Source: Candidatus Saccharimonadota bacterium (lineage in GTDB: Bacteria; Patescibacteriota; Saccharimonadia; Saccharimonadales; Saccharimonadaceae). From it: a DNA stretch of 54,781 nucleotides. The stretch covers positions 1 through 54,781 of the forward strand of contig CAJPPG010000002.1 in the NCBI GenBank assembly GCA_905372495.1, read 5' to 3'. The notes below the pieces were generated by a model, which saw only the letters and a list, made by a program, of their open reading frames with translations, had not been told where the DNA came from and ran no database searches. Positions 6,894-15,102 of this stretch are shown here, piece after piece. A program made the position numbers and the translations under genes. Every line of letters begins with the position of its first letter. The stretch's first letter is position 1.

Positions 6894-8492
6894 ATGGTCG
6901 ACAAAGAAAAGGTAGAGACTAAAGTCAAAGCCGCAAAAACCAAACGTCCAAAACGCAACCGTAAACATATTAAGATGCTTTCAGCATTCGCCGTACTTTT
7001 TGGCATTATTGCCATGATGGCCTGCTTGACGTGGATTATTCCATCTGGAAAATACAATCTTGTACCAGACCCAAGCAATCCATCCGAAACTATTCGTGAA
7101 GCCGGCACTTATCGGGAAATTCCAAAAGTTGAACAAATCACCAACGAGGAAACCGGCGAAGTTACCACAGTTGATCACCGTCAAGGTCTTTGGGATATTT
7201 TCATGGCCCCAATCAAAGGCATGTCAGACCGTCTCGATGTTATCGTCTTCGTCTTAATTCTTGGTGGCTTCCTTGGCGTCGTCATGAAAACCGGCGCGCT
7301 CGATGCCGCATTAGGTGGACTCCTTAAGAAGATGAATGGCAAAGAAAAATGGCTTATTCCAATTCTGATGACCATTTTTGCCATTGGTGGTACCACCTAT
7401 GGTATGCAGGAAGAAGCTGTTGCTTTCTACGCCTTAATCATCCCAGTCATGATGGCTGCCGGCTACAACGCTATGACCGCTGTTATGATCATCGTTCTTG
7501 GTGGTGGTGTTGGTGTTCTCGCTTCCACTGTCAACCCATTCTCGACTGGTATTGCTGCCCGTACTGCTAATGTCCAACTTGGTAGTATTCTTTGGATTCA
7601 GGGTATTATCCTTGTCCTCATGCTCATCGCGGCCATAGTTTATACTATGCACTACGCCAAAAAGGTCAAAGCTAGTAAATATAAAGATGACTCCACTGTT
7701 GCCTCCACTTTTAAAGCTATTGACCTCAAAGCCATCCCCGAATATACCAAAAAACGCAAACTTATTATGGGGATCTTCGCCTTTACCTTCCTTGTTATGA
7801 TTATCTCTCTCGTACCTTGGACGGATTTTGGCTTTACCGTCTTTGAAGACTTCCATAGCTGGCTCGCTAGCATCCCAGTTCTCAGCAACATACTTGGGGT
7901 CGGCCACACCGTCGCACTTGGTTCCTGGTATTTTAATGAAATTTCCGCCCTCTTCCTCATCTCCGCCCTAATTATCGCCTTCATCTATCGCAAAGGTTTT
8001 CACGAAAAAGAAGTCTCCATCACCGATACCTTCATTGATGGTTCAGAGCAACTTCTCAGCGTCGCAGTCATTATCGCCGTTGCCGCCGCCGTCTCTATCG
8101 TCATGCGTAGCGGTGGAATCGAAGATACAATCATTCACTGGGGTGAAACTGGACTTAAGAATTCGAATGGTGGTGTCGTCGGCATTCTCGCCTACCTCTT
8201 CTATCTCCCGCTTTCCTTTATTATTCCATCCTCTTCTGGTCTCGCCGCAGCTTCAATGCCAATCATTGCCCCTGTTGCTGACCTGGTTGGTTCGACCAAA
8301 GAAACCATGGTTGTTGCTTTTGCTACCGCCAATGGTCTACTCAATATGATTGCTCCAACCATTGCATCACTTATGGCCGGACTTACCCTCTCCGGTGTCT
8401 CCTACAAAACCTGGGTCAAGCGCGTTCTTCCAATCATGATTTTCTTTGTCGTAGTTAGTCTAGTTGCAGTCTTCATTATGGGGGTTATCTAA
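6894..8492 (+). CDS. YfcC-family (DcuC-like) transporter, probable arginine/ornithine antiporter
   Basis: A 532-residue, many-helix membrane protein. After a basic cytosolic N-terminus (VETKVKAAKTKRPKRNRKHI), the first helix and the WIIPSGKYN segment typical of the YfcC/ArcD2 family appear. Further family marks are GGTTYGMQEEAVAFYALIIP, VNPFSTGIA and LSFIIPSSSGLAAASMPI near the C-terminus, which form the two repeated re-entrant substrate sites. Placed between arcB and arcC and overlapping arcC by one base, its likely job is electroneutral arginine-in/ornithine-out exchange. The family also contains C4-dicarboxylate-type carriers, so the substrate is inferred from context. It is not the APC-type ArcD found in many ADI operons. 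Confidence 0.88.
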   Translation: MVDKEKVETKVKAAKTKRPKRNRKHIKMLSAFAVLFGIIAMMACLTWIIPSGKYNLVPDPSNPSETIREAGTYREIPKVEQITNEETGEVTTVDHRQGLWDIFMAPIKGMSDRLDVIVFVLILGGFLGVVMKTGALDAALGGLLKKMNGKEKWLIPILMTIFAIGGTTYGMQEEAVAFYALIIPVMMAAGYNAMTAVMIIVLGGGVGVLASTVNPFSTGIAARTANVQLGSILWIQGIILVLMLIAAIVYTMHYAKKVKASKYKDDSTVASTFKAIDLKAIPEYTKKRKLIMGIFAFTFLVMIISLVPWTDFGFTVFEDFHSWLASIPVLSNILGVGHTVALGSWYFNEISALFLISALIIAFIYRKGFHEKEVSITDTFIDGSEQLLSVAVIIAVAAAVSIVMRSGGIEDTIIHWGETGLKNSNGGVVGILAYLFYLPLSFIIPSSSGLAAASMPIIAPVADLVGSTKETMVVAFATANGLLNMIAPTIASLMAGLTLSGVSYKTWVKRVLPIMIFFVVVSLVAVFIMGVI

Positions 8493-9436
8493 TGGCTAAA
8501 ATTGTCGTCGCTCTTGGTGGCAACGCCTTATCAAAAGACGGTAAGGCGACCGCCGCCGATCAACTAGCCGTCGCGAACGAAACCGCTTCGGAACTAGTTA
8601 AATTAATTACCGCCGGGCACACTCTTGCCATCGTCCATGGTAATGGCCCTCAAATTGGCAATATCATTCTTCATGAAGAAGCTATCAATACCGAAAAAAC
8701 TCCAACCATGCCAGTCGACGTCGCAGGTGCCATGAGTCAAGGGCAGATCGGTTATTGGTTGCAGAATGCTCTCAGGAATCAACTAGAGCAGCTCAAGATC
8801 AAAAAGCCTATCGCTTCAATTATCACTCAAGTTCTCGTTTCAAAAGACGATCCAGCTTTCAAGAATCCAAGTAAACCAATTGGCCCTTTCTATACCGAGG
8901 AAGAGGCTAAGAAACTTGCTAAAGCCCGCGGTTTCACCGTTAAAGAAGATGCTGGTCGTGGTTGGCGCAAAGTTGTACCATCACCAATGCCATTATCGAT
9001 CATTGAATCTGACCTAATCAAAATTGCCATCGGTAACGGTGCCGTCATTGTCGCTGGAGGTGGCGGTGGTATCCCAGTCTGCTACGACCAGCACGGCCGC
9101 CTCACCGGTCTAGAAGCCGTCATTGATAAGGATTTTGCCGCTGAAAAACTCGCCGAAACTATCGATGCCGACATTCTATTAATCCTCACTGCAGTCGACA
9201 ATGTTAAGATTAACTACAAACAACCAGATGAGAAAGCACTCACTGAGCTCACCGTCGACGATGCCTTCAAACTAATCGCTCAAGGCCAGTTTGCCGCAGG
9301 TAGCATGCTTCCAAAGGTTGAAGCTGGCGTCAGCTTTGTCTCTGGAGCCAATAAACGCGTCTGCATTATCACCTCACCAGAAAAAGCCTCAAAAGCGATC
9401 GAAGGCAAAGCCGGTACTCGCATTATTGCAAATTAA
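8492..9436 (+). CDS. arcC: Carbamate kinase
   Basis: Last ADI step: carbamoyl phosphate plus ADP gives ATP, CO2 and ammonia, the energy yield of the pathway. The 314 residues match the amino-acid kinase fold: IVVALGGNALSKDG at the start, IVHGNGPQIGNI for substrate, MSQGQIGYWLQ, IVAGGGGGIPVC, and the C-terminal GSMLPKVEAGVSFV. The ATG overlaps the yfcC stop (TAATG), so the two are translationally coupled. For an organism with very limited metabolism this may be a main ATP source. The carbamoyl phosphate could in principle also feed pyrimidine synthesis, but no such gene is here. Confidence 0.97.
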   Translation: MAKIVVALGGNALSKDGKATAADQLAVANETASELVKLITAGHTLAIVHGNGPQIGNIILHEEAINTEKTPTMPVDVAGAMSQGQIGYWLQNALRNQLEQLKIKKPIASIITQVLVSKDDPAFKNPSKPIGPFYTEEEAKKLAKARGFTVKEDAGRGWRKVVPSPMPLSIIESDLIKIAIGNGAVIVAGGGGGIPVCYDQHGRLTGLEAVIDKDFAAEKLAETIDADILLILTAVDNVKINYKQPDEKALTELTVDDAFKLIAQGQFAAGSMLPKVEAGVSFVSGANKRVCIITSPEKASKAIEGKAGTRIIAN

Positions 9437-9456
9437 ATAAGTCTTGTATAAACCCG

Positions 9457-9491
9457 ATGTAAACCATAGTTCGCTATGGTTTACATTTTTA
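9457..9491 (+). terminator. Terminator after arcC
   Basis: ATGTAAACCATAG (9457-9469) pairs perfectly with CTATGGTTTACAT (9474-9486) around a TTCG tetraloop, followed by TTTTATA. Confidence 0.9.
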
Positions 9492-9502
9492 TAAAAAAAT
9501 AG

Positions 9503-9508
9503 TATAAT
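9503..9508 (+). promoter_or_regulatory. -10 box of rplK-rplA
   Basis: TATAAT preceded by a long A run. It gives a leader of about 30 bases that ends in AGGAG before the rplK ATG. Confidence 0.6.
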
Positions 9509-9544
9509 AATCCCGTTACGCGCTCTAATTAGGAGTAAAAAATT

Positions 9545-9970
9545 ATGGCAAAAAAAGTAATTGGCAACTTAAAGTTACGCATCCCTGGTGGCAAGGCCAC
9601 CGCAGGACCTCCAGTTGGTTCAACCCTTGGTCAATGGGGTCTCAATATGATGGATTTCATTAATCCATTCAATGAGAAAACCAAAGAATATAACGGTAAG
9701 AATGTTATCGTTCACATTCAGGTCTTTGAAGATCGCACCTTCGCTTGGACTTGTCTCGGCCAACCAGTCGATGACCTAATCCGCGAAGAACTTAAACTTC
9801 AAAAAGGCTCTGGCCGTCCAAACACCGAAAAAGTCGGTAAAATCACTCGTGAACAACTTGAGAAAATCGCAAACATCAAGATGGAACAGCTCAATGCTAT
9901 CGATCTTGAAGGTGCCATCAAAGTTGTTGCCGGTACCGCTCGCTCAATGGGCGTCGAAATTGCTGAATAA
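9545..9970 (+). CDS. rplK: 50S ribosomal protein L11
   Basis: A full-length 141-residue L11, the GTPase-centre protein that binds 23S rRNA helices 43-44. Marks: LRIPGGKATAGPPVGSTLGQ near the N-terminus with the flexible proline segment, and the C-terminal rRNA-binding part ending in GTARSMGVEI. Two Trp residues (WGLNMM, FAWTCLG) are slightly unusual. A strong AGGAG and its own promoter show that it no longer depends on secE-nusG. rplA follows after 76 bases, with a hairpin in between. Confidence 0.97.
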   Translation: MAKKVIGNLKLRIPGGKATAGPPVGSTLGQWGLNMMDFINPFNEKTKEYNGKNVIVHIQVFEDRTFAWTCLGQPVDDLIREELKLQKGSGRPNTEKVGKITREQLEKIANIKMEQLNAIDLEGAIKVVAGTARSMGVEIAE

Positions 9971-10003
9971 TTTTATTTAAGCAACAAATATTAAATGTTG
10001 GGA

Positions 10004-10023
10004 GGGCTGAAAAAACTCAGCCC
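10004..10023 (+). promoter_or_regulatory. Hairpin between rplK and rplA
   Basis: GGGCTGA (10004-10010) pairs with TCAGCCC (10017-10023) around AAAAAC. No U run follows, so it is not a terminator. The position just ahead of rplA, with GGGAGG before it and GCTACC after it, would suit an L1 feedback site or an mRNA-processing signal. The role is not shown. Confidence 0.4.
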
Positions 10024-10046
10024 GCTACCACCACAGAAAGGAATCT

Positions 10047-10961
10047 ATGACAAAAGAAGACATCAAAGCAGAAGAAATGACTGTTTCAGAAACCCCTGAA
10101 GTAGCTGAAACCCCAAAAACTGCTGAAAAATTTGCCAAAGCTGGTAAGAAATCTAAAAAACATGTTGAGGAAGTAAAAGCTGAAGAAGGGCGCAAAGCTC
10201 GTGCAGCAGAAAACAAACTAGCTGAACTCGAAGTTAAGCCAAAAGGTGAAAAGCCAGTTACCCGCTCCGTCCTAGAGCGTCGCGGCAAAAAATATCAAGC
10301 CGCCTACAAGGACATTGACCACGCTAAGTTCTACACACTAAGCGAAGCAATCGCCCTTGCAGTTAAGACTAACCCAGCTAAATTTGCTGCTACCGTTGAA
10401 ATCCACGCCCGTCTTGGTGTTGACCCACGACAAGCAGATCAAAATATCCGTACCACCCTCGTCTTGCCTCATGGTAATGGTAAGGAAGTACGTGTAGCTG
10501 TCTTTGCTCCAGAAGATGAATGTAAAAAAGCTAAAGCAGCTGGTGCTGATATTGCTGAAGACGTTGAATTCATTAAGCAACTTGAAAAGGGAATTATCAA
10601 CTTCGATATTCTTATCTCCACCCCTACTTACATGCCAAAGCTTGGTAAATTCGCCCGCCTCTTAGGTCCAAAAGGTCTCATGCCAAATCCAAAGGCTGGC
10701 ACCGTTACTACTGATATTGAAAAAGCAGTTAAGGAATCTAAGGCCGGTAAGATTGAATATCGTGTCGACAAACAGGCCATTGTCCACCTTGGCCTAGGTA
10801 AGACTAACTTTACCGAAGCGAAGCTTCTTGAGAATGCCACTGCCTTCCTTGATTCACTTAAATCCATGAAGCCTGCCTCTCTAAAAGGCCAATACATTAA
10901 GAGTATTTATATTTCTTCAACTATGGGTCCATCCATTGCTATTGAAAACATCTACAACTAG
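10047..10961 (+). CDS. rplA: 50S ribosomal protein L1 with N-terminal extension
   Basis: L1 forms the ribosomal stalk that handles the E-site tRNA and often represses its own operon. The canonical part begins near residue 75 (VLERRGKKYQAAYKDID) and includes LGVDPRQADQNIR, the GLMPNPKAGTVT RNA-binding segment and a standard C-terminus. The first 70 residues are a Lys/Glu/Ala-rich, probably disordered tail that ordinary 230-residue L1 proteins lack. The upstream AAAGGAATCT fits the long start. An internal start at the canonical position has no good Shine-Dalgarno, so I keep the extension. Convergent with rplL. Confidence 0.95.
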   Translation: MTKEDIKAEEMTVSETPEVAETPKTAEKFAKAGKKSKKHVEEVKAEEGRKARAAENKLAELEVKPKGEKPVTRSVLERRGKKYQAAYKDIDHAKFYTLSEAIALAVKTNPAKFAATVEIHARLGVDPRQADQNIRTTLVLPHGNGKEVRVAVFAPEDECKKAKAAGADIAEDVEFIKQLEKGIINFDILISTPTYMPKLGKFARLLGPKGLMPNPKAGTVTTDIEKAVKESKAGKIEYRVDKQAIVHLGLGKTNFTEAKLLENATAFLDSLKSMKPASLKGQYIKSIYISSTMGPSIAIENIYN

Positions 10962-10976
10962 GTAAAAGGTTCAAAA

Positions 10977-11006
10977 AAATATACCGCCGCAGGGTGGTAT
11001 ATTTTT
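10977..11006 (+). terminator. Terminator after rplA
   Basis: AAATATACCGCC (10977-10988) pairs with GGTGGTATATTT (10993-11004) around GCAG, with one G-U pair, followed by a T run. Confidence 0.85.
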
Positions 11007-11028
11007 AGTATGTCAACCAACTTAAATC

Positions 11029-11054
11029 AAAAAATACCCCAACGGGGTATTTTT
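11029..11054 (-). terminator. Terminator after rplL
   Basis: AAAAAATACCCC (11029-11040) pairs with GGGGTATTTTT (11044-11054). On the minus strand it gives a GC stem plus U run for rplJ-rplL, and it can act in both directions. Confidence 0.85.
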
Positions 11055-11081
11055 CCAAAATTCGTAGACTCGTGTTTTTAA

Positions 11082-11453
11082 TTAAGCTAATTCAACAGTA
11101 GCGCCGGCTTCTTCAAGAGTTTTCTTAAGAGCTTCAGCTTCGTCTTTCTTAACTTTTTCCTTGACAGTTGCAGGAGCACCATCAACGATAGCTTTTGCTT
11201 CACCAAGACCGAGACCAGTAGCCTCTTTGACGGCCTTAATTACAGCAATTTTTTGAGCACCAGCGTCTTTAAGAACGACGTTGAATTCAGATTTGCCTTC
11301 TTCTTCAGCAGCAGCGGCAGGAGCAGCAGCAACAGCAACAGCGGCAGCAGCAGGCTCAATACCATATTCATCTTTAAGAGTATTTTTAAGTTCGTTAACT
11401 TCAAGAACAGTAAGATTTACAAGTTCTTCAGCTAATTTTTTAATATCAGCCAT
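11082..11453 (-). CDS. rplL: 50S ribosomal protein L7/L12
   Basis: A 123-residue stalk protein that recruits translation GTPases. It has the N-terminal dimerisation helices (KKLAEELVNLTVLEVNELK), an Ala/Pro-rich hinge near 35-50, and the C-terminal domain with FNVVLKDAGAQKIAVIKAVKE and GLGLGEAKAIVDGAP. It lies 95 bases downstream of rplJ in the same transcript, the usual rplJ-rplL order. The pair reads towards rplK-rplA, whereas in most bacteria all four genes point the same way. Confidence 0.97.
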   Translation of the reverse strand: MADIKKLAEELVNLTVLEVNELKNTLKDEYGIEPAAAAVAVAAAPAAAAEEEGKSEFNVVLKDAGAQKIAVIKAVKEATGLGLGEAKAIVDGAPATVKEKVKKDEAEALKKTLEEAGATVELA

Positions 11454-11548
11454 TTTAGACCTTTCTATTATTAATAATTTGATATTTGTTCATTCAGAAC
11501 AGTACAACATTGATTGTTTTAATATAAACTAATCAGAATATATTAAGA

Positions 11549-12073
11549 TTAAGCTTCTAGCTTTGCTTCCAAACCGGAAACAATACCAGAAAGTCCACCG
11601 GAAAGACCAGAAATAGAATCGTTGACTGGTGAAAGCAATTGTGCAACCACCTGTGCGACCAATTCGTTCTTGGAAGGAAGAGCAGCAAGTGCAGTAATTT
11701 CAGCAGTGTCGATCATACGACCAGCTTCGCTAAAACCACCAACTAGCTTCAAAGCCTTATGTGTCTTTCCAAATTCAGCTAAGACCTTTGCAGGTGCCAC
11801 TTCGTCAGCATCAGAAATTGCGTAAACCAATTGTCCGGTCAAATGAGTAGTATCGGTGTCTTTATAGACAGCGATTTCATTCATAGCAACACGAACTAAG
11901 CGGTTCTTTACAATCTTGATCTTTACACCTTGTTCACGAGCAGACTTACGCAATTCTTCAAGCTCAGCAACGGAAAGTCCCTGATAATTTGCATAAGCAG
12001 TTAGCTTTGCACTCGAAAGTAGCTTAGTTAAATCAGCAACCAATGTATTCTTTTTATCTTTTGAAATTGCCAT
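11549..12073 (-). CDS. rplJ: 50S ribosomal protein L10
   Basis: A 174-residue L10, the base of the L7/L12 stalk. Marks: ISKDKKNTLVADLTKLLSSA, a YQGLSVAELEELRKSAREQG segment and VKNRLVRVAM in the rRNA-binding domain, then the C-terminal helix that binds L12 dimers (SGLSGGLSGIVSGLEAKLEA). A recognisable L10 leader sits in its 5' untranslated region, so feedback by L10-L12 is likely. AAGGAAAAACTTTTT precedes the ATG. Confidence 0.97.
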   Translation of the reverse strand: MAISKDKKNTLVADLTKLLSSAKLTAYANYQGLSVAELEELRKSAREQGVKIKIVKNRLVRVAMNEIAVYKDTDTTHLTGQLVYAISDADEVAPAKVLAEFGKTHKALKLVGGFSEAGRMIDTAEITALAALPSKNELVAQVVAQLLSPVNDSISGLSGGLSGIVSGLEAKLEA

Positions 12074-12226
12074 AAAAAGTTTTTCCTTGATTGTTAAGAG
12101 TCTACGAATTTTTAAAATCCGTTACCAATTTATAAGATTTTTCCTCGGTGACATTATTAAGATTTGGCTAAATCACTGCTTTTTTATATAAAACCCAACC
12201 AAGATCCGTCACTGTCTATGGTAACT
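12074..12226 (-). ncRNA. L10 leader (r-protein autoregulatory RNA) of rplJ-rplL
   Basis: On the minus strand the leader reads ACCATAGACAGTGAC near its start, then a spacer arm, then GTCACCGAGGAAAAAT. The ATAGACAG and CCGAGG elements and the GTGAC/GTCAC closing stem (12212-12208 with 12152-12148) are those of the conserved L10 leader that binds L10-(L12)4. The leader is about 150 bases long, runs from a clear promoter to the rplJ start, and contains no open frame. Confidence 0.8.
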
Positions 12227-12232
12227 GCTCCC

Positions 12233-12241
12233 ATTATATCA
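12233..12241 (-). promoter_or_regulatory. Extended -10 promoter of rplJ-rplL
   Basis: TGATATAAT on the minus strand (12241 to 12233), a full extended -10. Transcription would start near 12226, at the beginning of the L10 leader. Confidence 0.7.
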
Positions 12242-12318
12242 AAATTTTCTCAAAAAAACAATCTGAACACACCAATTCGAGGCTCGCACGATAAAAACTC
12301 ACTAGATCAAAACAAAAG

Positions 12319-14358
12319 TTACGGTTTCTGAGTAAAGTAACCTGGTGTGCCTGGCGCATCAATACGAGCATAGTCTTTAAAAGTATGCATGATGCTATAT
12401 TGTGTACCATTGCCACCTTGAAGATTATTGTTTCGCAAAAATAACTTTGTATTAGAAGGCAAAAGTGTGGTGACAAAACTTGGTGAAGCATAAATAGTTC
12501 TAATCATACTATTACCAAACATAAAGTTAGCTTCCTTCAAACTACGGGTGTCAAAGCTAGAAATGTCCAATATACCATTTACAGGATCTACCATCGATTT
12601 ATTAAACATTAGGCTCATATTAACAACTTTTTTAGTATTGAAAGAGTTAAGGTTAAGACTAGTTAATTTTTCTGTACCTCTAAACATACCCGCCATATTA
12701 GTAACATTTCTCGTATCAAAATTGGAAAGATCAAGGCTAACGAGGTTTTTTACATCAGCAAACATACCTACCATATTAGTAACCCTACTGGTATTAAAAC
12801 TTGTAATATTTAATCCAGTGAGATTAATCATATTATAGAACATATTATGCATAGTTGTAACCTGGCTAGTATCAAAATTGGAAAGGTCTAAATTAGTTAA
12901 AGGCTGAACCGAGCTAAACATACTTGACATATCGACAACACTACTTGTATTAAAACTTGATAGATTAAGATTGATCAGCTGCGCACCAGCGAACATAAAA
13001 GACATGTCTGTAACGTGACTAGTGTCAAACATAGTTAAATCCAGATTAAGCGGAGAGTACATTCCGCTACCATTAAGATAATTAAACATGCTATGCATAT
13101 TTGTAACATTAGCAGTATTAAAATTTGTCAAATTAATACTTGACGCTAACATAGCATTAAACATATATGACATATCTTTAACGTGACTAGTATCAAGATG
13201 GCTAAGGTCTAGGGCCATATGTATTGTATCAGAAAACATCCCCGACATGTTAGTAACATTGTTAGACTTAAAACCTTTAAGATTTAGTCCACTTGCATTA
13301 GCCGTGTAATTATTACCAGCAAACATTCGGTACATATTCTCCGCACTCTCAGTAGAAAAATCGTCAAGGTTAAGTAATTCTATATGATTATAAGGCTTAA
13401 TATAGGCAAACATCTGTGACATATTTTTTGTGCGCGAGGTGTCAATCCCTCTCATATCGACACCAATAACAGATGCCGAATCATTAATTATCGCACCAAA
13501 CATATCTGAACTATCCTCGTTTGTGTAAACAACATCAGCATCACTCCACCAGAAAATATCATGGTTCTCCGTCCAAAGATAAATGGGGGTATTTGAATCA
13601 GTAGTTGATACAACCGCAGCATTTACTTGCATTAGATTTGGGGCGGCACTAGCTTTTTTAAACATACTACCTTTTGAATAAACATTACCATTTGTAATAT
13701 CTCTAGCTTTTTTAGCAAACTCTGGGCCTGGCAAAAAAGTAGCTGTTTTTTGCGTAGTATTAGTCACTGTTGTAAAGAGAATCTGCTTAGAATAGGTACC
13801 TGGAACGAGGCTTGGAGCAGCTTTAACTCCAAATTCAACAGTATACTTAGAATGATCTGAATTATTATGTATATAAGCTTTCTCTGGACTTGAGCGTTTA
13901 GGAATAGGGTGAAAACGACTATCTGGAACAGAAAGACCATAACTTTTATAACCCCAAGATTTAGGAGTAAAAGCCGTCTCGGATATTGGAGCGGTCAGAG
14001 AATCAAACTTCTCAGTAATCGAAGGATTTGTGTGATTAAGATGCGTATCTTCATCAATACTCGAGATATAAGACGAAGCACCCGTAAGGTTATTAGTTTC
14101 TACATAAACAAATATCTGTTTATTTTTAAAAATCGAAGAACTCACTTCTGCTGGAGTAAAAACAAAATCTACACTAGGATCAGAGACTGAAGTAGCAAGA
14201 GTAATCGGAGTTGGCGGTGTAGACGGAGCTGCAAAGGTAGTATGCTGAGAGATTAGCAAAAGAAATACAGAAAACATCACCGAAACAATAACAAAAAGAA
14301 TAACTGGTAAAACATAAAGACGTGATTTAACAGATAATGAACGCACTCTCTTAATCAT
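12319..14358 (-). CDS. BspA-like surface protein with DUF285 leucine-rich-type repeats
   Basis: A 679-residue exported protein. Residues 1-45 are a basic start and a long hydrophobic helix ending near TTFAAP, a signal peptide or signal anchor. Residues 45-230 are a Ser/Thr-rich region without known motif. From about 280 to 620 there are 12 units ending in V-T-N-M-x-x-M-F or close variants, the DUF285/BspA repeat, which forms an elongated solenoid used in adhesion by oral bacteria and protists. The tail ends PGTPGYFTQKP with no LPXTG or other wall anchor. AGGAGG precedes the start. In an epibiont such a protein is a natural candidate for contact with the bacterial host, which is inference only. 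It stands alone. Confidence 0.85.
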   Translation of the reverse strand: MIKRVRSLSVKSRLYVLPVILFVIVSVMFSVFLLLISQHTTFAAPSTPPTPITLATSVSDPSVDFVFTPAEVSSSIFKNKQIFVYVETNNLTGASSYISSIDEDTHLNHTNPSITEKFDSLTAPISETAFTPKSWGYKSYGLSVPDSRFHPIPKRSSPEKAYIHNNSDHSKYTVEFGVKAAPSLVPGTYSKQILFTTVTNTTQKTATFLPGPEFAKKARDITNGNVYSKGSMFKKASAAPNLMQVNAAVVSTTDSNTPIYLWTENHDIFWWSDADVVYTNEDSSDMFGAIINDSASVIGVDMRGIDTSRTKNMSQMFAYIKPYNHIELLNLDDFSTESAENMYRMFAGNNYTANASGLNLKGFKSNNVTNMSGMFSDTIHMALDLSHLDTSHVKDMSYMFNAMLASSINLTNFNTANVTNMHSMFNYLNGSGMYSPLNLDLTMFDTSHVTDMSFMFAGAQLINLNLSSFNTSSVVDMSSMFSSVQPLTNLDLSNFDTSQVTTMHNMFYNMINLTGLNITSFNTSRVTNMVGMFADVKNLVSLDLSNFDTRNVTNMAGMFRGTEKLTSLNLNSFNTKKVVNMSLMFNKSMVDPVNGILDISSFDTRSLKEANFMFGNSMIRTIYASPSFVTTLLPSNTKLFLRNNNLQGGNGTQYSIMHTFKDYARIDAPGTPGYFTQKP

Positions 14359-14444
14359 TCTCCTCCTATTCCTCCCAAGTATTCTAAGTCATCCATATCT
14401 AGATAAGATTATAGCACAAGAATTATCTCATCATGCATTTATAA

Positions 14445-14876
14445 TTATTTATGGTGATATTTACCACCATTCCAAATCTCCTGTGCACGGTACACCTGCT
14501 CCGCTAATATCGCTCGTACTAACTGATGAGGAAAGACTAGCCTCGAAAGGCTCCAAACCAAATTTGATTTTTGACGAATCTCCTCACTTACCCCAAAAGC
14601 TCCACCAATAATTATCACTACTTCTCTACTATTTACAAACTGCTGCGACAAGATCCCCGACAGCTCTGGTGAAGACAAGTTTCTCCCACGTTCATCCAGC
14701 AGAATCACATACTGCTGTCCCGAAAATGGCCATTTTGCAAGATATTGGTTCAATTTCTCCTCTTCAATCAGTTCCCATTCAATATTAAACGGCTTCTTCA
14801 ATCTTTTTTGATATTCAGACACCGCTATATTCACCCAATCCAAATGTTTTCTACCGCCAGCAATTATATGGATCAT
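14445..14876 (-). CDS. rlmH: 23S rRNA (pseudouridine1915-N3)-methyltransferase RlmH
   Basis: A 143-residue SPOUT methyltransferase acting on m3-pseudouridine 1915 in helix 69 of assembled ribosomes. It starts MIHIIAGGRKHLDWVN and carries the trefoil-knot segments QYVILLDERGRNLSS and VIIIGGAFGVSEE for AdoMet, then LVWSLSRLVFPHQLVRAILAEQ and a C-terminal YH. It is a single gene with its own promoter. No Shine-Dalgarno is seen in the leader of about 30 bases. Confidence 0.95.
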   Translation of the reverse strand: MIHIIAGGRKHLDWVNIAVSEYQKRLKKPFNIEWELIEEEKLNQYLAKWPFSGQQYVILLDERGRNLSSPELSGILSQQFVNSREVVIIIGGAFGVSEEIRQKSNLVWSLSRLVFPHQLVRAILAEQVYRAQEIWNGGKYHHK

Positions 14877-14910
14877 ATCTTATTAGTCTCATTTTAATTA
14901 AATTAGTATC

Positions 14911-14919
14911 ATTATATCA
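14911..14919 (-). promoter_or_regulatory. Extended -10 promoter of rlmH
   Basis: TGATATAAT on the minus strand (14919 to 14911), about 34 bases before the rlmH ATG. Confidence 0.6.
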
Positions 14920-15035
14920 AAAACATTTTTATTGTAACAAATACAACACTAATCTATAAATAACTTCAGTATTTATTACAACATTTGTCAAGTAATCCCT
15001 GTTAATATTGTGGAAATCTTCATGATAATTATTTG

Positions 15036-15064
15036 TTGACTTTTTTACAAGTCTGACATAATAT
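15036..15064 (+). promoter_or_regulatory. Promoter of the conserved hypothetical gene
   Basis: TTGACT (15036-15041), a 17-base spacer and TAATAT (15059-15064), overlapping a TATAAT at 15062-15067. It has a near-consensus -35, unlike most promoters here, and is followed by GCGAGG and the start codon. Confidence 0.55.
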
Positions 15065-15102
15065 AATATCAATATTATATTAAACAGACAGGATGCGAGG
15101 TG

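Noticed and set aside
7434..7907. Long minus-strand frame inside the yfcC gene
   Set aside because: Lies wholly within a clear transporter gene, has Asp/Asn/Gly low-complexity content and no start signal. It is a codon-bias shadow.
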